Origin: Euryarchaeota archaeon UBA439
GTDB lineage: Archaea > Thermoplasmatota > Poseidoniia > Poseidoniales > Thalassarchaeaceae
DNA: 10,811 bases
Direction of reading: 5' to 3'
NCBI GenBank assembly: GCA_002497245.1
Contig: DANB01000003.1
Coordinates: 1 to 10,811, forward strand
How positions within the stretch are numbered: the stretch's first letter is position 1; each line of letters opens with the position of its first letter. The position numbers and the translations under genes are program-made. A model generated the notes under the pieces. That model was not told the origin of the DNA and did no database searches. It saw nothing but the letters and a program-made list of their open reading frames with translations. Shown here piece after piece: positions 1 through 7,722 of this stretch.

Positions 1-3000
1 CATTTACTCCATCACATGTTTCAAGAAGAATTACCAATGGTTGATATTCCGGTAATGTCCATACTTGTTCGCCCCATACAAAATCATTCATTGTATCTCC
101 GTCATTGTCTATTCCATCAATTGCTATGTTTAAATCCCATTTTATTTCTGGTTCACTGGATAAGTATCTATCTTTATCATTCTCAAAATTCCCATCACCG
201 TCCGTATCTTCATTAATATTGATATCTAACCAGGCTTCAATTCCGTCATCAATGTCTCTATCAATTACTTCAGCATCTAGATTAACAATTTCTCCTACAA
301 TTACATATTCTAATCCTGTAGGGTCATTTGTAATTATTTCTGGAGTTCTAGACACATATATCATCATTGATGTAGTATTAGTTTCTCCAGCCTCAAAACC
401 GTCAACAACAGTCAATTTTACTACATATGCTCCCGGAATCTGATAATGATGCCAAACCTCGAATCCTTCTTTCACAGGAGAAGAGTCTCCGAAATCCCAT
501 ATCCATCTTGTAATTCCGTTCCATTCAGGGTCATTTTGATTTGTTGAAGTCATGCCCTCGAATATTGGATCTGAATCATAACTATTTGAGCCATCAAATA
601 GTAATGGCATATTCGGTGCGACAAAACCTCCTCCATTCTCAGTGAAAGGTACTTGCCATGAAATTTGAGAATAATCAGTGGGTACAAAATCTAAGTTACT
701 GCCATTAATACTTGGTTGCCTGAATTTGATTTCAGGAACTGGTAAGGGGTTATCTATTCGAATCGTATATGACTTCGTTGCAGATTCCATTCCCCTTTCA
801 TCAATTACAGACAAACTAATACTATATAATCCGGGTGAAGTAAATGTATGATATACTGTTGATACATTGTATATCTCTTCATCAAATACTGATATATTCC
901 ATATGATTTCTAGCATGGAACTATTTCCATCTGGATCAAAAGATAGACTTTCAAATATATACTCAGTATCGACAAATCCATCGCTAGGTCTAGCAAATAC
1001 AGCTACTGGGCGTTGATTAACTACGAGAACTTGTATAGCTGCAGTTGAAGTGTTTCCATCATCATCTGTTACTTCTAAACTAACATTTTTCATTCCCGGT
1101 TCTTTCCATCCAATAATTGGATTTCTTTCCACGGATTCGGTAACCGAGAAATCAGAAGTTAATGTCATCCCCGAACCTTCAATATTCACTCCTTCTTCAA
1201 ATATCCATCGATATTCAACAATAAAACCATCTTGATCTTCGAAAATAACAGGCATTTCTATTGGTGTTAGAGTGAATGTTTGTAATGTTTCTTCAAATAT
1301 TTGCTCAGGAACTCTGTTTAAGACTCTAATGTAAATAGAATAATCTACAAATTGATTCCCATCATCTATTGTTAGAGTTAAGGTATACATTATTCCATCC
1401 GCACTTCCATCAACCCATGCGTGACCTAATTCTGCTAATCCTTTACCTTGTTCTATTTGTCCATCTCCCCAATTCCAAGTAAAAGTCATCTCATCAATTG
1501 GCACATTATCTTGACTTGATAATGCTGAAAATTGTACTCTCTGGTTAGTCATTAAAGTCAGTTCTGAATCTTGCACTACCCCATCTACTGTAATTACGGG
1601 TGTAGGAACTGATGTGTCAGTAACCGATATAGTCCAAGATTGAGGCTCTGAGAAATATCCTCCTTTGTCTTTAACAGTCAAAATAATTGTATAAATTCCT
1701 ATTTCCAGATATGAGTGCACAGGATTTTTCAATCCTGATGAGGTATTATCTCCTAAATCCCAGTAATATGCAATTGGTGTTTCATTATGGCTGAAACTTC
1801 CATTGACTTGACTGAACCCCCATTCATCATAACCAGAACCAAACATTGCTACGGGGAGCCATGTTTGAGTTACATTTGTCGTTAATGAACCTGATGCCAC
1901 TGGTTCCATATTTGCAATATTAACTGGTAGTGCGAATGCTTGGTCTACCATCAATCCTGTAAAATCTGTAATTTTAACGCCGTAAGTCCAGTCTCCAGTT
2001 TCTGGAGGTGTGAACCATACGCTTTTTTCAGTAGCAACACTATTTCCAGCAGTCATATCGAAGATTAAAGTATCTTGAATGCTATTGTTAAGATATGCAT
2101 TTACTTCGACTTCCAGTATCTCAAAGAATGCATTTGATGTCACTTCCAAATCAATTCTACTACTGTCATCCAGATTGTCGCCATCTCTGTCAAAGTTTTC
2201 AATTGTTACAATTTCAACTTCTGCTGGGTCAGTAATTAGGCCCGCTTGGACAGTAATAGCAGCTTCTGGATAGGAACCGGTCGTAATTCCACAACTAGCA
2301 TAATTATAATCACAATCGTCAACAATCGATTCATACCAAGTGATTAACCAAACTTCATCAGTAATATTTCCAAATCCATAAACTAAACCTGTTCCTGCAC
2401 CGGTTGCGGGATCAATTCTTAATCTATCCATTGACCAAGTTCCAGTTGCCGATTCTTTAGACATAATGATTCCCTCGAAACCAAATTGTGTAGGAGAAAC
2501 CATCAAATTCAAAGGTGCTCCAGAACCTTGGGCGAATTTATAAGACCTCATACCCCACCCTTCTACTGAATCACTATTACTAGTCCAATCATTCGTCCAT
2601 TGATCATTATAACCACTTTTTTGTACTTTACAGATAAAAGCAGCGGTACAGGCTTCGGATAAATCTAAGTTAGAAAAACCAAATGCTCCTTGTGCACTGT
2701 CTAGAGTTACAGCCGCACTGAAATTAGCATAAATTTGACTCATTGTAGTACCAATTGATGTCGAACCTGGTTGTGGATTTGCTGCTAAATTTTCGATTCC
2801 TGCTCCGCCTGTTGCGGTATCCGCTACCAGTGTTTGGATTGCACTTCCTCCTCCTAATTTATCTGCTAAATACATTAGAAACATAAAACCTGCACCATAA
2901 TCTGCTATTCTTTGATTCCACCATCTCACACTCATATTCGAGTTTTGAGACCATTCATTGGCATGCCCAGTTAGAGCAGAAGTGACTCCGAAGCATAAGT

Positions 3001-3766
3001 AAGCTGCCATATCCGCAGCACCTTCATCAATCCATAAATTTTCAAATGGATCTCTAGCATTATGCAACAAATGTTGAAATTCATGTGCTAATATTGTATT
3101 CCTCCAACTCATATCATCAACATCAATGAATACAGATTCTCTTTGTGAAGAAATACCGGGTGAGAAATATCCGCCTATTCCTCCTCCTCCATCAATAGCT
3201 AGTATCATAATTTCTAGTTGACAATTATTATCTACGTCAGGCATTGAGCCAAAATAAGTAGTATCTGTTGGGTAAATTGTAGATTCAAATGTTGAAGCAA
3301 TATCATTTAGAGTAGTTGCAGATAATATTTGTCCGTCTTCCACAAATATTGCAGCATTAGAAGAAATCTTTTGTACAGTTGCATCCACATTCCCATTTGC
3401 TGAAGGTACGGTATCTGTATCTCCTTGACTCCATGCGTTGGTACAGTTCCGTGTTGATGATTTAGAGTTCATGTAGGCCTGAGAAAATGGAAGTACTAGG
3501 TTTGGATAACCGTCTTCTTTCCATTGCTTTTTCAAGTGCCCAGTAGCTGAAAATGTAGGTTTTGATTCATTTGTAAACATATACTTTTTACCTTCTATTG
3601 AAGGTTCGAAACCGTCCAAATTCCCATATGAGAATTCTGCTATATCCTCATCAATAGTTGAATTTGCTAATGCAAGTGGTGATAAGCTTGCAACTATCAT
3701 AACCATTACAATAAACAAGGGAGTAGTTAGATTGTTTTGTTTATAATTCAGTCTCAATAGTGGCAC
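1..3766 (-). CDS. Large secreted HExxH metalloprotease with PKD repeats (3' end missing)
   Basis: The frame is open from a GTG at 3766 to the left window edge with no stop, giving at least 1255 residues; the C-terminus lies outside. Residues 1-34 form a signal peptide: Arg/Lys-containing start, hydrophobic stretch 13-28, and a cleavage-like ALA|N after residue 34. HEFQH (residues 228-232, coordinates 3085-3071) is a zinc-protease site. WIDEGA follows, and its Glu248 is a likely third zinc ligand. The local pattern (GGYFSPG, then LAHEFQHLL, then WIDEGAA) resembles M30/hyicolysin-like peptidases; the family is my inference. Five PKD-like repeats follow, with their WDxGD-type tryptophans at about residues 669, 764, 854, 956 and 1090. 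Asp-rich calcium-type motifs lie at about 2200-2150, 208-180 and 118-80. It is probably an extracellular protein-degrading enzyme. The GTG start was chosen because later ATGs would lose the charged signal-peptide start. It is divergent from the glutaminyl cyclase gene. Confidence 0.87.
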   Translation of the reverse strand, partial: MPLLRLNYKQNNLTTPLFIVMVMIVASLSPLALANSTIDEDIAEFSYGNLDGFEPSIEGKKYMFTNESKPTFSATGHLKKQWKEDGYPNLVLPFSQAYMNSKSSTRNCTNAWSQGDTDTVPSANGNVDATVQKISSNAAIFVEDGQILSATTLNDIASTFESTIYPTDTTYFGSMPDVDNNCQLEIMILAIDGGGGIGGYFSPGISSQRESVFIDVDDMSWRNTILAHEFQHLLHNARDPFENLWIDEGAADMAAYLCFGVTSALTGHANEWSQNSNMSVRWWNQRIADYGAGFMFLMYLADKLGGGSAIQTLVADTATGGAGIENLAANPQPGSTSIGTTMSQIYANFSAAVTLDSAQGAFGFSNLDLSEACTAAFICKVQKSGYNDQWTNDWTSNSDSVEGWGMRSYKFAQGSGAPLNLMVSPTQFGFEGIIMSKESATGTWSMDRLRIDPATGAGTGLVYGFGNITDEVWLITWYESIVDDCDYNYASCGITTGSYPEAAITVQAGLITDPAEVEIVTIENFDRDGDNLDDSSRIDLEVTSNAFFEILEVEVNAYLNNSIQDTLIFDMTAGNSVATEKSVWFTPPETGDWTYGVKITDFTGLMVDQAFALPVNIANMEPVASGSLTTNVTQTWLPVAMFGSGYDEWGFSQVNGSFSHNETPIAYYWDLGDNTSSGLKNPVHSYLEIGIYTIILTVKDKGGYFSEPQSWTISVTDTSVPTPVITVDGVVQDSELTLMTNQRVQFSALSSQDNVPIDEMTFTWNWGDGQIEQGKGLAELGHAWVDGSADGIMYTLTLTIDDGNQFVDYSIYIRVLNRVPEQIFEETLQTFTLTPIEMPVIFEDQDGFIVEYRWIFEEGVNIEGSGMTLTSDFSVTESVERNPIIGWKEPGMKNVSLEVTDDDGNTSTAAIQVLVVNQRPVAVFARPSDGFVDTEYIFESLSFDPDGNSSMLEIIWNISVFDEEIYNVSTVYHTFTSPGLYSISLSVIDERGMESATKSYTIRIDNPLPVPEIKFRQPSINGSNLDFVPTDYSQISWQVPFTENGGGFVAPNMPLLFDGSNSYDSDPIFEGMTSTNQNDPEWNGITRWIWDFGDSSPVKEGFEVWHHYQIPGAYVVKLTVVDGFEAGETNTTSMMIYVSRTPEIITNDPTGLEYVIVGEIVNLDAEVIDRDIDDGIEAWLDININEDTDGDGNFENDKDRYLSSEPEIKWDLNIAIDGIDNDGDTMNDFVWGEQVWTLPEYQPLVILLETCDGVN

Positions 3767-3802
3767 AACCTGTTTATTACTAGTTAATGCCCGTTTGAGA
3801 CC

Positions 3803-3810
3803 TATTTTAA
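3803..3810. promoter_or_regulatory. TATA box in divergent promoter
   Basis: TATTTTAA on the plus strand reads TTAAAATA on the minus strand, so the element is a credible archaeal TATA box in both directions. Its centre is 27-28 nt upstream of the ATG at 3834, the spacing expected for a leaderless plus-strand transcript. It is 40 nt upstream of the GTG at 3766, which would give the protease mRNA a leader of about 13-14 nt. Whether one box serves both directions is inference. Confidence 0.6.
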
Positions 3811-3833
3811 CATCGATGGAGCATCGTTCGTAC

Positions 3834-4865
3834 ATGGTAGGGCAGGGGCGAGGTCACAAATCTGTTTTGTTATTATTTTTGATTCTACTCTTTCCATCAT
3901 TTTTAGGCATAGTTTCCTCTGATTCAACATCTGATTCTGAGCCAAATTATGTAGAAGTAATCTTCCCCGAAGCAATAGAAATTCTACCTCATGATAATTT
4001 ATCATTTACTCAGGGTTTAGCATTTTTAGATGGTAAATTATATGAAAGTACAGGTTTATACGGAGAGTCAAGTCTTAGGGTAGTGAACATCACTACAGGA
4101 GAAATCGAGCAGATAACCAATTTATCTGAAACATATTTCGCAGAGGGAATTTCAGTATCTAATAACAGTATAATTCAATTAACATGGAGAGAGAATATTG
4201 GATTTATTTACAATATTTCTACATTAGAAAATATTGGGAATTTTTCTATCAATGGTGAAGGTTGGGGTATTTGCACTACTGAAAGTGGAAATATTTGGCT
4301 TTCAGATGGTTCTTTCCAATTATCGAAGATTGATCCAAATAATTTATCATCAATTCTTGATACATTAACAATATATTATGAAAATTCCCCGATTAATAGA
4401 TTGAATGAACTTGAATGTCCATTCGATTCTGGCTTAATTTACTCAAATATTTGGCTGGAAGATAAAATATTAGCAATAAGCCCCTCATCAGGAAATGTTT
4501 GTTCAGAATATGATTTTTCAGAGATTCGTCAGCAATTCGAAAATAATAATTCTAAAGAATTGAATGGTATTGCTTATGATAGTCAATCATCTCTCTTTTG
4601 GATAACTGGGAAAAATTGGTCTAACTATTATCTTGTCGATTTAGAAGCAAATTCTGAAGATTGCCAAATCTCGGAAAAACTAGACAATTGTTGCAATAAT
4701 GACAATTTTTCTCCATTTAAAATTATTTTATTAATTATTGTGGGAATATTTTTTATGCCCTTCTCATGGCCTATTTTTGGAATGATATTTTACAAGATAT
4801 TTAGGCGACAAACTCAACATCCCCCCCCGCCTCGCAACATAGAGGAATTGTCGGAGGAAAGATAG
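3834..4865 (+). CDS. Membrane-anchored glutaminyl-peptide cyclotransferase (glutamine cyclotransferase family)
   Basis: The enzyme converts N-terminal glutamine of peptides to pyroglutamate and belongs to the plant/bacterial beta-propeller type (Glu_cyclase_2), not the zinc-dependent animal type. Family motifs appear in order: PHDNLSFTQGL (52-62), YESTGLYGESSLR (70-82), QLTW (115-118), GEGWG (141-145), LNELE (190-194), LNGIAYD (243-249) and TGKNW (259-262 region). A signal peptide covers about residues 10-29. A hydrophobic segment at about 295-321 then gives a C-terminal membrane anchor with a short charged cytoplasmic tail, so the propeller should face outside. I chose the ATG at 3834 (343 aa) over in-frame ATGs at 3795 and 3816 because the TATA box lies 27-28 nt upstream and the signal peptide then starts cleanly. 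It is the first gene of a three-gene operon, and its TAG abuts the next ATG. The family call is firm; the substrate is unknown. Confidence 0.9.
   Translation: MVGQGRGHKSVLLLFLILLFPSFLGIVSSDSTSDSEPNYVEVIFPEAIEILPHDNLSFTQGLAFLDGKLYESTGLYGESSLRVVNITTGEIEQITNLSETYFAEGISVSNNSIIQLTWRENIGFIYNISTLENIGNFSINGEGWGICTTESGNIWLSDGSFQLSKIDPNNLSSILDTLTIYYENSPINRLNELECPFDSGLIYSNIWLEDKILAISPSSGNVCSEYDFSEIRQQFENNNSKELNGIAYDSQSSLFWITGKNWSNYYLVDLEANSEDCQISEKLDNCCNNDNFSPFKIILLIIVGIFFMPFSWPIFGMIFYKIFRRQTQHPPPPRNIEELSEER
4821..4828 (+). repeat. C8 homopolymer tract in the cyclase tail
   Basis: Eight consecutive C bases encode part of a PPPP run (residues 330-333) near the end of the glutaminyl cyclase. This is the longest C run I saw in a strongly AT-rich window. 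One extra C would shift the tail and carry the frame into the next gene, stopping at 4877-4879. One fewer C would give a stop within a few codons. Only the cytoplasmic tail after the membrane anchor would change. Confidence 0.85.
4853..4857 (+). promoter_or_regulatory. Shine-Dalgarno site for the 4866 gene
   Basis: GGAGG lies inside the last codons of the cyclase gene, 8 nt before the ATG at 4866. Together with the directly abutting stop and start codons, this suggests translational coupling of the two genes. Confidence 0.7.
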
Positions 4866-5603
4866 ATGAGCGACGATGAAAGTGACTCTGGATTTGAATT
4901 ATGGCTACATGATCTTTCCATTGATCCAGCCACTAGAGTTGCGGGTGCTATTCTAATAATTCTTGGAAGTGCTTTAGGTGCGATGCTTGGTGTTTTACTA
5001 ATGGCCGCAGATCCAGCTGACATCATGGGCCAGATTGGTGAGGGACAGTCTTCTGATACAGTTAATGGAGTAGTGATTTCTTCGCTAGAAAATAATAGTG
5101 GAGGGGACCCTATTGAGGGCGTATTAGTTCAATTATTGAATGAAGATCGAACTACTATTGCTAGCGACATTACTGATTCAGGAGGCCGCTATTCAATAGT
5201 TGATGTTCCACGACAGTCTTCGATATTATATGTACAACATCCAGATAATAATACGGTAGAGATATTGCTAGTACCTGGTGACCATTCACAAATTATTGTT
5301 ACTCTAGAACCTGGAGACGGATTCATTGGACCCATTGATATGAGGGGCGATAGTAATCTCGCAGATTCAGTCTTTGTTGGATTCTTTATTGCAGGTATTA
5401 CTTTACTTACTGGTTTAGCAGGAATTGTTGGTGGCTTAGAAGCATATAATGGGAATAAATACAATAGGTCTTGGTGGTTTTCTTTCTTTGGTTTATTCAG
5501 TAGAGGTATGATTTTCATAGGGCCTTTACTTATATTAATTGGAATAGGATTAATGTACCTGACTAGAGATCAGTTTACTGATTATTCTTCAGAGGGACAA
5601 TGA
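4866..5603 (+). CDS. Membrane protein with carboxypeptidase-regulatory-like domain
   Basis: This is a 245-residue protein of no firmly recognised function. Hydrophobic helices lie at about 26-48, 168-190 and 213-232. Between the first and second is a beta-rich segment (about 66-147) with the look of a carboxypeptidase regulatory-like / transthyretin-like fold: VNGVVISSL, then IEGVLVQLLNEDRTTIASDITDSGGRYSI, then VPRQSSILYVQHP. It matches the pattern 'G.V.......P..G..V.L......T.TD..G.Y.......'. That domain would lie on the outer face if the acidic N-terminus is cytoplasmic; such domains usually bind or fold with partner proteins or glycans and are not catalytic. The ATG directly follows the cyclase stop codon and has a GGAGG site 8 nt upstream; the kinase gene begins 5 nt after the stop. 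A role as a surface partner of the cyclase is only suggested by operon position. Confidence 0.82.
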   Translation: MSDDESDSGFELWLHDLSIDPATRVAGAILIILGSALGAMLGVLLMAADPADIMGQIGEGQSSDTVNGVVISSLENNSGGDPIEGVLVQLLNEDRTTIASDITDSGGRYSIVDVPRQSSILYVQHPDNNTVEILLVPGDHSQIIVTLEPGDGFIGPIDMRGDSNLADSVFVGFFIAGITLLTGLAGIVGGLEAYNGNKYNRSWWFSFFGLFSRGMIFIGPLLILIGIGLMYLTRDQFTDYSSEGQ

Positions 5604-5608
5604 TTTAG

Positions 5609-6952
5609 ATGTATCTAATTAGTGTTGAAGGAGGAGATGGTAGTGGCAAAGGCCTCGCTACTAAAGTAATAGCTGAAGTACTTGAGAAAGAGTTTACTTT
5701 TACTTCAGTAGAAGTTACAGGTGAGCCTCGAAGAGATCACCCACTGGGCCGTCTCGCCATTAATTCAGTACGTACAAAAACCATGACTCCTGAGGGAGAG
5801 GCAGGATTATTTGCTGCTGATAGAGTAGATCATTCTCATGGATGGATATTGCCCCGTTTAGAGGAGGGAAAAGTAGTTGTTAGTGAGAGAAATGTCCATT
5901 CTTCACTTGTTTATCAAGGAATTGTAGGTGGCTTAGGATTAGAAAAAGTCTCTCATATGAATTCTGCTGCCTTAGTCCCTGATCTATGTGTTTGGGTAGA
6001 TTGTGATCCTGATCTGGCATTAAACAGAATTAGAACTGGAACTCTTAGAGCTCATTCTGAAAAGGAAGAATATTTTGAAACCAGTTCTTTACAGAAAGAA
6101 ATTAGATTAGGATATCATAGATTGCTTTCGGGGGAACTAGAAATGCCAATTCCATTTGATATGGGTGCTATTATTGGCCCGGTTCTTAATGAAGGAAGTG
6201 AAGAAGACTTCAAAAATCAATTGAAATTAAGGATAAGGCGATTCTTAAACTCTCGTCCTAATCCAATTAATGTTAAACTAGAAATTGTAGAGCAAAATTT
6301 GATACGTAAATTATTAGTTAAAAGTAAAGGTCAAACAACGCTTGTTGGACTTGGTGTAGAACCGACTAATAATCGTAATGATTGGCTTAGTGGTAAGAAA
6401 CCATGGCAAATTCTCAAAAATGCGCAACAACAACATAATCATGTTTTATCCAACCTTGATGATAACGTATCTCTATATGTGCCAAAAAGTGTTCTTTCTC
6501 ACTCAATTTCATCAATAGTTGGAACATTAGCAATAATGGCTAATGCGGATGTTGGAGAGTTACGTTCCGCTCAGGGACCAATTAGGGCTGTCTCTGAAAG
6601 TCATTGTCATAAAATAATTAGATATCTAAATGATGATTTAGATTGGTTACATCAACATCGCTCATTAATTGGAAGAGATACTGCTAGAAATCAGATTAAA
6701 GAACAAATTCTACCATTTGGCTATCTTGCTCTTGCAATATGGCCTCTCAGAAAAGAAATCAAATCTTGGATTTTAAAGAATCCTAAAACTCATATTCGTT
6801 TTTGTATTGGCCAAATTATTCGTTCAGAAGAAAACCCGGTAGCGGTAAATAGTTGCATTCAAAGAATAAATGTACTAGGTTCAGGTGGTTCATTAATCAA
6901 GCCTCCATCTGATGAACAGGAATTAATTAGATGGTGGCAAGGGAAAAATTAA
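5609..6952 (+). CDS. Thymidylate-kinase-like protein fused to an unknown C-terminal domain
   Basis: Residues 1-212 follow the thymidylate kinase (dTMP to dTDP) plan: VEGGDGSGKG P-loop (6-15), TGEP (37-40), LFAADRVDHS (67-76), VVSERNVHSSLVYQG (90-104), PDLCVWVDCDPDLALNRI (124-141) and a LID-like stretch around 142-170. Several hallmark residues differ. Walker A ends GKG where GK[ST] is usual, TREPGG is TGEPRR, and the DRY-type motif is ERN. Family members are usually about 200-230 aa; this one has 447. Residues about 213-447 are not a family I recognise: mixed helices, many His/Arg/Gln, and IVGTLAIMANADVGELR and LPFGYLALAIWPL as the more hydrophobic parts. The gene starts 5 nt after its neighbour, with only a weak GAGGG 12 nt upstream, so it is probably cotranscribed. 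It could be an active kinase with an added module or a diverged P-loop protein. Confidence 0.78.
   Translation: MYLISVEGGDGSGKGLATKVIAEVLEKEFTFTSVEVTGEPRRDHPLGRLAINSVRTKTMTPEGEAGLFAADRVDHSHGWILPRLEEGKVVVSERNVHSSLVYQGIVGGLGLEKVSHMNSAALVPDLCVWVDCDPDLALNRIRTGTLRAHSEKEEYFETSSLQKEIRLGYHRLLSGELEMPIPFDMGAIIGPVLNEGSEEDFKNQLKLRIRRFLNSRPNPINVKLEIVEQNLIRKLLVKSKGQTTLVGLGVEPTNNRNDWLSGKKPWQILKNAQQQHNHVLSNLDDNVSLYVPKSVLSHSISSIVGTLAIMANADVGELRSAQGPIRAVSESHCHKIIRYLNDDLDWLHQHRSLIGRDTARNQIKEQILPFGYLALAIWPLRKEIKSWILKNPKTHIRFCIGQIIRSEENPVAVNSCIQRINVLGSGGSLIKPPSDEQELIRWWQGKN
6949..6952. other. Shared palindromic TTAA stop of convergent genes
   Basis: The plus-strand kinase ends with TAA at 6950-6952 and the minus-strand DUF2085 gene ends with TAA read from 6951-6949. 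The two genes therefore overlap by the 4-bp palindrome TTAA, leaving no intergenic terminator between them. Confidence 0.9.
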
Positions 6953-7698
6953 TCCTTGAATACTAATCTAGCATCTGCAGGAAGTTTTACTTGACTTGAG
7001 TCGACAAAATCCATTGTTTTTGAACTAATTGCAGCACAGAACCACCAAGATAAAACAAATCCAGCCAAAGTTCCAGTAACCAATCTAATAGGATTCGTTG
7101 ATTCATAGTCAGTTAATAGTTGATAAAAACCATCAAATCCTATCGGTAATGCTCCAATTGAAAGAAATAATACCATAGCAATCATCCTTCTATCCTTGAC
7201 ATATAGTGAAGAAATCTGCTCATCTTTGAATACAGAGAGAAAAGAATCTCTAACTGTCCATCTATTCAATCCTTTAGATCTCCAAAATAGAGCTCCAATA
7301 AATAAACCCAAGAATAGCCCCACATCTCTAACACAAACTGCCAACTGATTACCATTTACTTCCCAAGATCTTTCGCTCTTTTGATGACAATTTAGATCTC
7401 CAAAAGAGTAAACAAATGCTGCTACAGGATTCAGTGCAGTCCAGCTGAAGTAACCAAATTCTTCCTGATTATGTCCGATATCTCCATTCAAACCATTATT
7501 TTGATTTCCCCATGACCCCCATCCATCCAAGGTTGCATAATCTATCCTATTTGCTCTTCCAGAAAGTTCTGGTACTGTATTTGAGACTAATAAAATTGGA
7601 ATAATGAATAAAAGAACAAGATAAACTCCCGTAATTGATGCGACAAGTCTCCCTACTTTTTCTTCTCGAGTCCTTTCAACTCGTCCATTAGGTAACAT
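6949..7698 (-). CDS. DUF2085 family membrane protein
   Basis: This 249-residue integral membrane protein has DUF2085 hallmarks: LNCHQKSERSW (102-112), GNQLAVCVRDVGLFLG (116-131), LPIGFDGFYQ (184-193) and ESTNPIRLVTG (199-209). In the family the usual form is CHQ..ERS..., PVCARCTG and P...DG..Q....STN..R. Here the second Cys of the CARC motif is Asp (CVRD), a change also compatible with the family outside the CxxC form. Helices are predicted at about 19-39, 124-139, 168-187 and 205-224. The segment between helix 1 and CHQ is long and polar. No biochemical function is known to me. The ATG at 7698 sits 28 nt downstream of a TATA box, so it is likely transcribed alone without a leader. Its stop overlaps the stop of the kinase gene on the other strand. 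Confidence 0.85.
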   Translation of the reverse strand: MLPNGRVERTREEKVGRLVASITGVYLVLLFIIPILLVSNTVPELSGRANRIDYATLDGWGSWGNQNNGLNGDIGHNQEEFGYFSWTALNPVAAFVYSFGDLNCHQKSERSWEVNGNQLAVCVRDVGLFLGLFIGALFWRSKGLNRWTVRDSFLSVFKDEQISSLYVKDRRMIAMVLFLSIGALPIGFDGFYQLLTDYESTNPIRLVTGTLAGFVLSWWFCAAISSKTMDFVDSSQVKLPADARLVFKD

Positions 7699-7722
7699 GT
7701 AAACTAATACAATTGATTTTTA

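Noticed and set aside
16..2273. Several plus-strand open frames of 61-112 codons (16-216, 105-443, 1050-1235, 2079-2273)
   Set aside because: They lie opposite the continuous protease frame on the minus strand, which has signal peptide, HEFQH and PKD motifs. Their products are Ser/Ile/Pro-rich low-complexity shadows.
3795..3833. Upstream in-frame starts for the glutaminyl cyclase (ATG at 3795 and 3816)
   Set aside because: The TATA box at 3803-3810 would fall inside or too close to the gene, and the extra residues weaken the signal peptide. The ATG at 3834 fits leaderless spacing.
4814..5518. Minus-strand open frames at 4814-5026 and 5189-5518
   Set aside because: They are antisense to the membrane protein with regulatory-like domain and show no recognisable motif or start signal.
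6250..6950. ThyX (flavin-dependent thymidylate synthase) identity for the kinase C-terminal half
   Set aside because: The resemblance is limited to a short hydrophobic helix; the RHRxxSxNExS motif and flavin-binding residues cannot be found, so I keep it only as a hypothesis to test.
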